From Propionibacterium cyclohexanicum (lineage in GTDB: Bacteria > Actinomycetota > Actinomycetes > Propionibacteriales > Propionibacteriaceae), in NCBI RefSeq assembly GCF_900111365.1, contig NZ_FOGZ01000021.1:1-51171 (forward strand): a DNA stretch of 51,171 nt. Reading direction: 5' to 3'. Positions 42,812 through 51,077 of this stretch are shown here, piece after piece. The translations under genes were made by a program, and so were the position numbers. The notes beneath the pieces were generated by a model, which saw only the letters and a list, made by a program, of their open reading frames with translations, ran no database searches and was not told where the DNA came from. The stretch's first letter is position 1, and every line of letters begins with the position of its first letter.

Positions 42812-44184
42812 GGTGTCTCCTCGGGCGTGTGCATGCGGGCCCGAAAGGCAGGACCGTGCCGCAGACCCCGGTGCGCCGTCCAGCGCGCATTCCGGCTGGC
42901 CTGGACCCGCCCGGGGGTGTCGGGCCCCTGGCCTGGGATGCTGCCTTTCGGGTCGAAGGGCACCACCTGGTCCGGCACGAATGGTCGGCCACCGATCACG
43001 ACCCTGGACAGCGCATCGAGCGCGTCCAGGCTCTCCAAAGGATCGCCGTCCACGACGATGAGGTCGGCGCTGCGTCCCGCCACCAGCTCCCCCGTGACTT
43101 CCGACAGGCCCAGGGCGGCGGCGGCCCGGGTGGTGGCCGCAGTGAGTACCTCGGCTCTCGGGATGCCCGAGGCCTCCAGCTGCTTGAGCCCGAAGGTGTA
43201 GCCGCTGGGCGGCAGCACAGCACCGATGTCATGCCCCGCGACCAGCCCCACACCGTGCTCATAGAGCTGTTTGGCGCGCGGCGTGAAGGTCTCGCCGGGC
43301 ACCGGCGGCCAGGAAGGCGGCGCGCAGGTGTCGACGAAGATCCCCCGCTCGGCGATGGCGTCGGCCAGCGCCCCGTCGAATCGGGTGACGCCGTCGGGAT
43401 CAACGAAGCTGGCATGGGCCAGGTAGTCGATCCCGGCGTCGACGGCCCGGCGGATGCCTTCGGTACCGTGGGCATGAGCCGCCGTGCGCTTCCCGAGCCG
43501 GTGCGCCTCCTGCACAAGGGCTCGGAGTTCCTCCGCGCTGAACTGGGCAGCCCAGGGGCCTGTCCCAGGTGTCATGAACCCGCCCGTCGCCATCACCTTG
43601 ATGACGTCCACGCCCGCCTTGTGGTGGCGGCGCACGGTCCGCCGGATGTCGTCGATCGAGTCGACCTCGGCGCCATTGGTCCAGGAATGGCCTCCTGTGG
43701 TGGTCAGCTGCGCGCCGGAGGCAAGGATTCTCGGGCCGGCCAGCACGCCCGCGGCGATGGCCTCGCGCAGCGCGACATCCGCGTAATGCCTCGCACCCAG
43801 GGACTGGACTGTCGTCACACCGACCGAGGCGAGCTGGCGGGCAGTGGCAAGGGCGGACAGGATGTGCAGGGACTGCGCGAGCAGCGCTGGGTCGCTCACG
43901 TGCTGGGACACGTGGGGTGTGTACGACCCCAGATGGGCGTGGGTTTCAATGAGCCCGGGCATGATCGTCGATGCAGGATGGTCCTCGACGGGCAGGCGCC
44001 GATCCTCTGCAGGCAGTTGCCCGGCCGGCCCGGCCCAGGTGATCGTGCTGTGACGCACGACCACCGCACCGTCGGGCACGGCACGACGGTCTGGCCGCTG
44101 GACGAGCTGCCCGGCCCTGATCACCCACCCGGGTGGGTCTGCCTGCGTGTCCCGGGCCCGTCCAGCGGGGGCTGTCTCAGTCAT
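42808..44184 (-). CDS. Amidohydrolase-superfamily metal-dependent hydrolase
   Basis: 458 aa. Metal motif IMPGLIETHAHLG (HxH), Lys in VIKVMATGG, His in AAHAHGTEGI and LAHASF, and Asp in GHDIGA. This is the imidazolonepropionase/prolidase-like branch (cytoplasmic Xaa-Pro dipeptidase relatives). AGGAGG is just upstream of ATG 44184. It sits in an operon for peptide-like import, so cleavage of an imported amide or N-acyl conjugate is plausible; the substrate cannot be read from sequence. Confidence 0.85.
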   Translation of the reverse strand: MTETAPAGRARDTQADPPGWVIRAGQLVQRPDRRAVPDGAVVVRHSTITWAGPAGQLPAEDRRLPVEDHPASTIMPGLIETHAHLGSYTPHVSQHVSDPALLAQSLHILSALATARQLASVGVTTVQSLGARHYADVALREAIAAGVLAGPRILASGAQLTTTGGHSWTNGAEVDSIDDIRRTVRRHHKAGVDVIKVMATGGFMTPGTGPWAAQFSAEELRALVQEAHRLGKRTAAHAHGTEGIRRAVDAGIDYLAHASFVDPDGVTRFDGALADAIAERGIFVDTCAPPSWPPVPGETFTPRAKQLYEHGVGLVAGHDIGAVLPPSGYTFGLKQLEASGIPRAEVLTAATTRAAAALGLSEVTGELVAGRSADLIVVDGDPLESLDALDALSRVVIGGRPFVPDQVVPFDPKGSIPGQGPDTPGRVQASRNARWTAHRGLRHGPAFRARMHTPEETP

Positions 44185-44214
44185 GAAACCTCCTGGTCGC
44201 CAGCCTGCTGCCGT

Positions 44215-45903
44215 TCACTGTGCGAGCCAGACTCTTGATGCACCGAACGGCTGGCCGGGAGCCGGGTCGATGGTGATCCCGCCGACCCTCGAGACGGATG
44301 CCAGGTTGTCCTGAGTCTGGTAGAGCGGCAGGACGTAGAAGTTGTCGGTCACCAGCTTCTGCAGGTCCTTATAGGTCTCCTTGCGCGCTGCGAGGTCGTT
44401 GGTGAACCGGCCCTTGTCCAGCAGCGCGTCGAGATCGGGATTGTGATACTTGCCCCTCGCGATGAAGCCACGCGTGGGATCCGAGGAGTACAACAGGTCG
44501 AGGCCGACGCCGGGATCTGCGCCGCCATAGGAGTTGTCGAAGATCTCATAGTCATTGGCCTTGGCCCGGACAGACTCGGTTCCCGAATCCACGATCTGGA
44601 ACTGGTAGTCGATGCCGACATTCTGCTTGAGGGCCGCAGCGATGGCGATATTGAGCTGATCGCGGCTCTCCCGGACGAAGTCCGAGCTGGAAACCGCCCT
44701 CACGGTGAGCACCTTCCCGTCCTTGCTCCGCAGGCCGTCTGCATTGCGCTGGGTCCAGCCGGCTTCGTCGAGCAGCTTGTTCGCCGCATCGATGTCCACC
44801 GCATACCCGCTGAGCGACGAGGGATCGGCGAAAGGGCCCTTGGTACTGATCGGGGCCTTCGCCTGGTCGAATGCCCCGGCGTAGATACTCTGGATGATCG
44901 GTGCGAGATCGAAGCCCTTGATGAATGCCTTGCGGACCCGCACGTCGTCGAAGGGTGCCTTCGAGACGTTCAGATAGAGGCTGTAGGGCAGCCCGCCGAC
45001 ATATTCGCGCTCGTAGGCAAACCCTGATCCCTTCGAGAAGCTGGCCACATCGAGCGGCTGGATGTCCGACGCGACCTGCACCTGGTCCTGCTGGAGGGCG
45101 CCGGTGCGGGTGCTGCCTTCGACGAAGGTGCGATAGATGACCTTGTCGAGATAGGCGGCCTTCTCGCCGCCGGCCAGCGCCTGGGGCGCCCAGGCGTAAT
45201 CGGGGCGGCGGGCCAGGTCGAGTTCCGATTTCGGGGTGAACGCCGTGATGACGAACGGGCCGATGCCCGCCACCTCAGGGCCGCCGCTCTCCAGAACTGT
45301 CTGGGCCTTGGTCAGCGAGGCCGGGGACAGCGGGGTGGACGCCGGCGTGGAGAGATACAGCAGGAACAGGGTGTCGGGTTTCGACAGCGTGAACTGGACC
45401 TTGTCGTCGGCGAGCTTGGCGAAGGAGGTGAGGAACTGCAGTCCGCTGGGGATGGATGAGAGATAGCCCTTGCTCGTGAGCTTGGTGAAGTTGGCGATGA
45501 CGGCGTCGGCGTTGAACGGCTGACCGTCACTGAACGTGACTGCGCTGCGCAGGGTCAGCGTCACGGTGGTGCCGTCGCTGCTCACGTCATAGCTGCTGGC
45601 GAGCCAGGGGGCGTACTCACCGGACTCCTGCCGGTACAGATAGGAGTCGAAGACATTGCGGAGAATCGGTGTGGCCTTGTCCTGACCGTTCAGGTGGGGG
45701 TTCACGGTCGGCAGGGCCGTCTCGACACCCCAGTACAGGGTGCCTCCCTGGACCGGTGATGCGGAGCCGGCGGCCTGCGCCCCTGCGGCGCCGCCGTTCG
45801 AGGAGCAGGAGGCCAGAGCCATTCCTGCCCCGCCGGCGAGGACCATCGCCACGAGACCACGGCGGGTGATGCTCAGGGTTGTGGGGGCTGCGGTGTTCGT
45901 CAT
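44215..45903 (-). CDS. Oligopeptide-type ABC substrate-binding lipoprotein (SBP_bac_5)
   Basis: 562 aa. Tat signal ITRRGLVAMVLAGGAG with lipobox LASC. The body has the family-5 signature region (TLTLRSAVTFSDGQPFNADAV) and the C-terminal domain with VRVRKAFIKGFDL. Family 5 binds peptides, nickel, glutathione or heme; specificity is open here. It lies 134 bases after the ATPase gene and 30 bases before the amidohydrolase gene, in a row with them. Confidence 0.88.
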   Translation of the reverse strand: MTNTAAPTTLSITRRGLVAMVLAGGAGMALASCSSNGGAAGAQAAGSASPVQGGTLYWGVETALPTVNPHLNGQDKATPILRNVFDSYLYRQESGEYAPWLASSYDVSSDGTTVTLTLRSAVTFSDGQPFNADAVIANFTKLTSKGYLSSIPSGLQFLTSFAKLADDKVQFTLSKPDTLFLLYLSTPASTPLSPASLTKAQTVLESGGPEVAGIGPFVITAFTPKSELDLARRPDYAWAPQALAGGEKAAYLDKVIYRTFVEGSTRTGALQQDQVQVASDIQPLDVASFSKGSGFAYEREYVGGLPYSLYLNVSKAPFDDVRVRKAFIKGFDLAPIIQSIYAGAFDQAKAPISTKGPFADPSSLSGYAVDIDAANKLLDEAGWTQRNADGLRSKDGKVLTVRAVSSSDFVRESRDQLNIAIAAALKQNVGIDYQFQIVDSGTESVRAKANDYEIFDNSYGGADPGVGLDLLYSSDPTRGFIARGKYHNPDLDALLDKGRFTNDLAARKETYKDLQKLVTDNFYVLPLYQTQDNLASVSRVGGITIDPAPGQPFGASRVWLAQ

Positions 45904-46037
45904 TGGTTCGTACTCCTGGTGTGTGGGAAAGTCGGCGTGCGCCGGTGCGGCGGCATTCCGGACCGCAGGGGATCTGTGCGGCAGCAGACAACGAGAGGTT
46001 CACGGCCTACATCGGCGGTCATGCGCAGGCTCGCCCA

Positions 46038-47741
46038 TTACGCGGCCCTGAGGTCATGGGCCGGCTTCGGGGCGGCCGCGATGAGCCTGCGGGTGTAGGC
46101 GTGCTGGGGATCGGCGAACACCTGGGTCACGGGCCCGGACTCCACCACGCGTCCCGCCTCCATGACGACGACGTCGTCCACCAGGTGATGGACCACCGAA
46201 AGGTCATGGGAGATGAAGACCAGCGAGGTACCGGTCCGATGGTTGAGGTCATCGAGCAGGTCGAGGATCTGGGCCTGGATGGACACATCGAGCGCGGAAA
46301 CCGGCTCATCGCAGATGAGGACCGAGGGACGCAGGGCCAGCGCCCTGGCGATGCTGACCCGCTGGCGTTGACCGCCGGAGAGCTTGCGCGGCAGGGCAGC
46401 GAGCAGATCGGGGCTCAGACGGGTCAGCGCCAGCACCTCGCGCACCCGCTCGGCCCGCAGCTGGGCAGAACTGACCGATCTCAGCGGTTCGGAGATGACC
46501 TCTTCGACGGTGTAGCGCGGATCGAAGGAACCGAGCGGGTCCTGGGACACGAACTGCACAGCGCGGCGGATCTCGTGCCTGTGCTCACGCCCGGCGGTGC
46601 CCCAGTCGGTTCCCAGTACTTGGACGGCGCCAGTGTCGGGGGCCTGCAGACCAAGCAGGATCCGAGCCAGAGTGCTCTTGCCCGAACCGGACTCCCCCAC
46701 CACGCCGAGCTTCTGGCCTGCCTTGACGCTGACGCTGACGCCGTCGACGGCGACCAGCCGGCGATGACCGGGCAGCTCGAAGCTCTTGTGAACGGCCTGT
46801 GCGCACAGCACCACCGAACCGCGATCCCGCGCCACCGGAAGGCCGTGATCCCGCGCCACCGGCGTGGCTTCGGCCTCGGGCGCTGCGTCGGCACTGAGCC
46901 GGTGTCCGCGGGTCGATGCCGAGGGGATGGCTCGCAGCAGGCGTGTGGTGTAGTCGTGCTGCGGGTCCTCCAGCACCTGGGTTGTCGTGCCCGATTCCAC
47001 GACGACGCCGTCCTTCATGACGAGCACCCGATCCGCGATGCTGGAGACCACGGCGAGGTCGTGGGAGATGAGCAACAGCGCCGTGCCGGCTTCGCACTTG
47101 CTGCGCAGCAGTTCGAGGATCTGGGCTTGGATGGTGACGTCGAGTGCGGTGGTGGGTTCGTCGGCCACGATGAGCTTCGGCCCGCCAGCCAGTGCAGCGG
47201 CGATGAGTGCCCGCTGCCGCAGACCGCCGGACAGTTGGTGTGGGTATTGCCCGCCGCGCACCTGCGGGTCGGGGAAGCCGACGTCGCTGAGGGCCTGGTC
47301 CACCGTCCGCGCCAGCTGGCGCCTGGGCACCAGCTGGTGCCTGATGAGCACCTCGCCCACTTCGCGGCGAACCGGACGCAGCGGATCCAGCGAGTTCTGG
47401 GCATCCTGGAGCACCAGGCCGATGCTGCGGCCGCGGATCTTGCGCCAGGCCCGCTCCGACAGGCGGCGCGCATCGACATCGCCGATCTGGAACCGCTTCG
47501 CGCTCACCACCGCGCCGGGGCCCGCGAGCCCAACCAGGGTTCGTGCGGTCACCGACTTGCCCGAGCCCGATTCGCCGACGATCGCGACACACTGGCCTGC
47601 GGAGATATCGAGGTCGAGCCCGCGAACTGCATGAACGTCCCGTCGTCCGCCGAACCGCACATCAAGCCCGCGCACACTGAGCAGCACCTCCGGGCGGCCC
47701 TGGTCCTGCGCCACGACAACCTCACGGATCGTCTGCGTCAT
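46038..47741 (-). CDS. Double-domain ABC ATPase, peptide/nickel type (DppD-DppF fusion)
   Basis: 567 aa with two ATPase domains: Walker A GESGSGKSVTARTL and GESGSGKSTLARIL, signatures LSGGLRQR and LSGGQRQR, Walker B LIVADEPTTALD and VLICDEPVSALD. The two halves are joined by a linker with a 16-bp DNA duplication (46823-46838 and 46847-46862, encoding PVARDHG and PVARDRG). It would energise the DppBC-like permeases encoded just upstream. ATG 47741 overlaps the permease stop as ATGA. Confidence 0.93.
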   Translation of the reverse strand: MTQTIREVVVAQDQGRPEVLLSVRGLDVRFGGRRDVHAVRGLDLDISAGQCVAIVGESGSGKSVTARTLVGLAGPGAVVSAKRFQIGDVDARRLSERAWRKIRGRSIGLVLQDAQNSLDPLRPVRREVGEVLIRHQLVPRRQLARTVDQALSDVGFPDPQVRGGQYPHQLSGGLRQRALIAAALAGGPKLIVADEPTTALDVTIQAQILELLRSKCEAGTALLLISHDLAVVSSIADRVLVMKDGVVVESGTTTQVLEDPQHDYTTRLLRAIPSASTRGHRLSADAAPEAEATPVARDHGLPVARDRGSVVLCAQAVHKSFELPGHRRLVAVDGVSVSVKAGQKLGVVGESGSGKSTLARILLGLQAPDTGAVQVLGTDWGTAGREHRHEIRRAVQFVSQDPLGSFDPRYTVEEVISEPLRSVSSAQLRAERVREVLALTRLSPDLLAALPRKLSGGQRQRVSIARALALRPSVLICDEPVSALDVSIQAQILDLLDDLNHRTGTSLVFISHDLSVVHHLVDDVVVMEAGRVVESGPVTQVFADPQHAYTRRLIAAAPKPAHDLRAA

Positions 47742-48604
47742 GGCAGCCTCCTCTCATAGCGCTCCTGGAGATGGCGGCCGAGCACCGTGGCAGCCATCAC
47801 GACGGCAGTGAGGGCGACTCCGGGGAAGACCCCGGTCCACCAGGTCTGACGCAGATAATTGCGGCTCTCGGCGAGCATGAGACCCCATTCCGCTGCAGGA
47901 GGCTGGGGGCCCAGCCCCAGGAAACTCAGACCCGACGAGCTGATGATCGCTCCCCCGAATCCGATCGTCACCATCACCGGCAGCGGCCCCAGCGCGTTGG
48001 GGAGCACGTGGCGGACCAGGCGCTGCCAGCGCGAGGCACCGAAGGTGGTCGCCTGCTCGACGTAGCCGGCGCAGCGGGTCTGCTGGACGGTGGCGCGGAT
48101 CGTCCGGGCGTATTTCGGGAGCCCGGCGACCCCCAGGGCGAGCGCCAGGTTGATCGCGCCCCGGCCGCTGAGGGCAATCATGAGCAGGGCCAGCAGCACC
48201 TCGGGGAACGCGGCGACGACATCGACGAGCCTGGTGACCAGCTGATCGGCCCACCGCGGGCCGACGCCGGCCACGATACCGAGGATCGCCCCGAGGCCGA
48301 GCGCCACGAGGGTGGCACCGAGCCCGATGAGCAGGGAGAACCTGGCGCCGTAGACAATCCTGGTGAGCACATCGCGCCCCTGGATGTCCGTGCCGGCCAG
48401 GTGCGCGAGGCTCGGTGGCTGACGTGCCGCGAGCGGGTCGGCGTGCAGGGGGTCGGTGTGCGTCCACAGGCCCGGCGCGATCGCCGCACTCGCCGCCACG
48501 GCCAGCACGAGCAGGCTCAGCACGAGCGTTGGGCGTATCCCCCGGATCCAGCGCGGCAGATGGGCGGCGAACAGGCCGCCGGAGGGAATGGAAACAGCGG
48601 TCAT
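47738..48604 (-). CDS. Peptide-type ABC permease (DppC-like)
   Basis: 288 aa. The N-terminal cytoplasmic part precedes about six TM segments, with the EAA loop VEQATTFGASRWQRLVRHVLPNA and GTDIQGRDVLTRIVYGARFSL, typical of DppC/OppC. ATG 48604 overlaps the DppB-like stop (ATGA). The frame is open further upstream, but those residues read through the preceding gene. Confidence 0.9.
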   Translation of the reverse strand: MTAVSIPSGGLFAAHLPRWIRGIRPTLVLSLLVLAVAASAAIAPGLWTHTDPLHADPLAARQPPSLAHLAGTDIQGRDVLTRIVYGARFSLLIGLGATLVALGLGAILGIVAGVGPRWADQLVTRLVDVVAAFPEVLLALLMIALSGRGAINLALALGVAGLPKYARTIRATVQQTRCAGYVEQATTFGASRWQRLVRHVLPNALGPLPVMVTIGFGGAIISSSGLSFLGLGPQPPAAEWGLMLAESRNYLRQTWWTGVFPGVALTAVVMAATVLGRHLQERYERRLP

Positions 48605-49605
48605 CGCAGATTCCCCTTCGTTCTCGGGTCGATGAGGGTGCCCAGGATGTCGACAACGGTCGAGGCGGCGACGAAGACGGCGGTCGTGACGAGCGTGACT
48701 CCCAGGATGAGCGGCATGTCCTTGACCTTCACGGCATCGACAAGCAGCTGGCCCAAGCCGACCCGGCCGAAGACCTGCTCGACGATCACCGCGCCGCCGA
48801 GCAACGAACCCACGATGAGACCGAGCATGTGCAGGGCCGGTAGCGCAGCATGGCGCAGCGCGTGCTGGATCCGGGCGGCGAGCAGGGAGCTTCCTCGGGC
48901 CCGAGTCGTGATGATGAACGGCTGTTCCATCGCGCGGTCGATTCCACTCACCAGCAGCTGGCTGAGATAGGCACCGATCGGGAGCGCCAGGGAGGCCGCC
49001 GGCAGCACCAAGGCCTGCCAGCTGCCCTGCTTGACAATGGAGAACCAGCCGAGTTCGAAGGAGAACAGCCACAGCAGGACGATGGCGAGCCAGAACGACG
49101 GCGCGGACACCATGATGAGCTCATATCCGCTGACCAGTGGCCTCAGCCAATGCACCGGCGAGGTGACGATCAAGGCCCCCAGGATGGCGATGACGATTGC
49201 TCCTGCTGCCGCCACTGCCGCCAGGGTGAAGGTCGGGCCGGCATTGATCGCGATGAGATGGGCCACCGGCTGACGCAGTGTGTACGAGATGCCCAGATCG
49301 CCGGACGGAATCCTGCGCAGGTAGGTGAGGTACTGCACCCACAGGGGCTGGTTGAGCCCCCAGCGCTCGATCGTCTGGGCCCGCAGTACCGGGTCGTCGC
49401 GATTCTCGCCGAGCAGCAGGGAGACAGTGTCACCGGGTGCGAGCTGAATGGCGAGGAAGGTGGCGGTGATGGCGGCCCACAGCACCAGGACGCCGGCCAG
49501 CACCCTGCGCGCCACGAGGAATGCCAGTGCACCATGTCCCGACCGGCGCTCGCCAGCGAGCGGTACGGCTAAAGGGCTCACCGCCGTCTCGACAGTCGTC
49601 GTCAT
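48601..49605 (-). CDS. Peptide-type ABC permease (DppB-like)
   Basis: 334 aa. TM1 is VLAGVLVLWAAITATFLAIQL, followed by the DppB-type periplasmic APGDTVSLLLGENRDDPV segment and the EAA loop TRARGSSLLAARIQHALRHA. ATG 49605 overlaps the GHR-like stop by 4 bases. It forms the channel with the DppC-like protein. Confidence 0.9.
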   Translation of the reverse strand: MTTTVETAVSPLAVPLAGERRSGHGALAFLVARRVLAGVLVLWAAITATFLAIQLAPGDTVSLLLGENRDDPVLRAQTIERWGLNQPLWVQYLTYLRRIPSGDLGISYTLRQPVAHLIAINAGPTFTLAAVAAAGAIVIAILGALIVTSPVHWLRPLVSGYELIMVSAPSFWLAIVLLWLFSFELGWFSIVKQGSWQALVLPAASLALPIGAYLSQLLVSGIDRAMEQPFIITTRARGSSLLAARIQHALRHAALPALHMLGLIVGSLLGGAVIVEQVFGRVGLGQLLVDAVKVKDMPLILGVTLVTTAVFVAASTVVDILGTLIDPRTKGNLR

Positions 49606-50696
49606 ACCCCGAACCGCCACAGCTCGGACGAGCCACCGGCGCCAGGTCCAGAGCTCAGCACAGAGCCCTCCAGATGCTCACGGCCCGCAGGTTCACGCCA
49701 CTGTGCCAGCGCTGCCACCGGGTCGGGCCTTTCGGAGCCGTCGGCGAAGAATCCCCCGCCGATGTACTCGCCCGAGGGGCCGGGCAGGAGATCGAGGAAG
49801 TACAGTTCCCGGTCGTCCACGAACCCCTGGGCGAAAAGATCCCGGGCATATCCCCAAAGATTCGGGTAATCCTGCAGGTGAGCCGTATTCTCCTCGCCAA
49901 AGATGGCGGCAATCGCGGGGCGATAACCCCGCTCGTAGGATGACAGCGTGACGAACAGCCGCACATCGGAGTCGGTGAGCTTCGGCCCGAAGAGATAGCG
50001 CCTGGAAGCCAGTCGGAAATCGTAGTCGGCCAATCTCGCCTCGAATATCCTCTTCGCGGCGCGGGCTGCGCCGGGATTGGTGGCGAAGATCACCTTGTAG
50101 GTGCCGTTGTTCACGTCGTCGAAGATCTGCTGATTGAGCAGGTCGATCTCGGCTCGCAGTTCGGCTGGATACAGGTCGGGGGCCTGTGGGTCCTGGAAGG
50201 GCTTCCAGGCTGTTTCCCACTCAAGGCTCAGCGGATGGTAGTTGTTCGTGACCACCGTGCCGGTCTGGGCATCCAGGACGGTGGGCGAGGTGCCGCGGCC
50301 CTGGAACGAGGGATCGGTGCGGCGGTAGAAGTCATTGAGCAGATTCGTCCCGAACCGCTCCTGCAGGTCGTTGCCATGGCTGGCGATCCGCCAGCCCTGC
50401 TCGTCTCGGGCAGTGAGCAGGACGAATGGCACCGCCTCGGTGAGGCCAAGCAGACGCAGCGTGATGAGCTGGCGACGAGCCCACCCGCACCCCACGCTGC
50501 CGAGCAGCAGATAGCGCCCTGGCTCCGGGGCAACGAACCCGGGCCCCGCCCCGAAGCGCTTGGTGAACCAATTGCGCTGCCTGCGGAAGGCCCCGTCGGG
50601 CGTCTGCTCCGCATTGGTCTCCGGCATGGCGGAACGTGCAGGACGCTCGGGCGTGTTGCGCAGATCGGACTCGAGTTCAGCGGTGAGCGTACTCAT
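49602..50696 (-). CDS. GHR-like GST-fold protein, variant CGWARR active site
   Basis: 364 aa. PEPGRYLLLGSVGCGWARRQLITLRLLGL has Cys70 with GWARR in place of PWAHR, nearly identical in pattern to the protein at 39942, and the C-domain FLYLFGPKLTDSDVRLF-type region follows. AGGAAGG precedes ATG 50696. It is the first structural gene of the long minus operon, behind a Cys-rich leader peptide. It probably reduces or binds a sulfur conjugate, with the reaction unknown. Confidence 0.82.
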   Translation of the reverse strand: MSTLTAELESDLRNTPERPARSAMPETNAEQTPDGAFRRQRNWFTKRFGAGPGFVAPEPGRYLLLGSVGCGWARRQLITLRLLGLTEAVPFVLLTARDEQGWRIASHGNDLQERFGTNLLNDFYRRTDPSFQGRGTSPTVLDAQTGTVVTNNYHPLSLEWETAWKPFQDPQAPDLYPAELRAEIDLLNQQIFDDVNNGTYKVIFATNPGAARAAKRIFEARLADYDFRLASRRYLFGPKLTDSDVRLFVTLSSYERGYRPAIAAIFGEENTAHLQDYPNLWGYARDLFAQGFVDDRELYFLDLLPGPSGEYIGGGFFADGSERPDPVAALAQWREPAGREHLEGSVLSSGPGAGGSSELWRFGV

Positions 50697-50877
50697 GGCA
50701 TACCTTCCTGGATCAGGGATGATCGGAGCCCGATTGGTCTCCGCAATGTCGGTGCAGTGGATTGTCACCGCGCCGGGCAAGGAATCGGAACGAACGATGA
50801 TGGTGGGTTACTGCAGGCCCGGCGCAGTCACAAAGTCAATACCGCTGGCCGGTATCCGATGACGCATGCGCCCGCTA

Positions 50878-50894
50878 TGGCGCCAACAGCGCCA
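50878..50894 (-). promoter_or_regulatory. Hairpin between leader and GHR-like gene
   Basis: TGGCGC (50878-50883), loop CAACA, GCGCCA (50889-50894), a perfect 6-bp stem 26 bases after the leader stop codon (minus-strand RNA). It may be the attenuating or ribosome-blocking structure. Confidence 0.5.
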
Positions 50895-50919
50895 CGCCCG
50901 TGAGGAATCCCCTGGGGAA

Positions 50920-51012
50920 CTACCGTGCCGTCGATGGACTGCAACAGTCCAGCTGACATCTCGTGGAGCGCACGGCAGGCATCACCGACACAGCTTCGCG
51001 AGAGATATTCAT
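50920..51012 (-). CDS. Cysteine-containing leader peptide (30 aa), long GHR/Dpp operon
   Basis: A 30-codon ORF starting MNISREAVSVMPAVRSTR and ending CQLDCCSPSTAR. Cys18, Cys22 and Cys23 (TGT, TGT, TGC) sit in a hairpin. GAAGGG lies 6 bases upstream of the ATG, and a promoter (TTGCAG, 18 bases, TACGAT) lies just upstream of that. The next gene is the GHR-like gene at 50696. It is the third Cys-rich leader in the window, on the opposite strand from the other two. Function is inferred; competing longer frames in another phase show no family. Confidence 0.65.
   Translation of the reverse strand: MNISREAVSVMPAVRSTRCQLDCCSPSTAR
50936..50950 (-). promoter_or_regulatory. Hairpin over the Cys codons of the leader
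   Basis: In RNA sense GGACTG TTG CAGTCC, a perfect 6-bp stem that contains the TGT-TGC pair of the leader ORF. A ribosome held at those codons would melt it. Confidence 0.55.
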
Positions 51013-51040
51013 GACAAACCCTTCGGGAGATAACACCCAG

Positions 51041-51070
51041 ATCGTAGGCACCGGCCAACGCGATCTGCAA
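51041..51070 (-). promoter_or_regulatory. Promoter of the long minus operon, next to the IS end
   Basis: Minus strand: -35 TTGCAG (51070-51065), 18-base spacer, -10 TACGAT (51046-51041). The -35 begins 8 bases from the IS terminus at 51078, so the IS has separated the promoter from whatever lay upstream. Confidence 0.5.
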
Positions 51071-51077
51071 TGAAAGC

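Noticed and set aside
50828-51070. 80-codon minus ORF over the leader region
   Set aside because: No known family and no Shine-Dalgarno sequence. The 30-codon frame inside it has a better start signal and clustered Cys codons, so I prefer that one.
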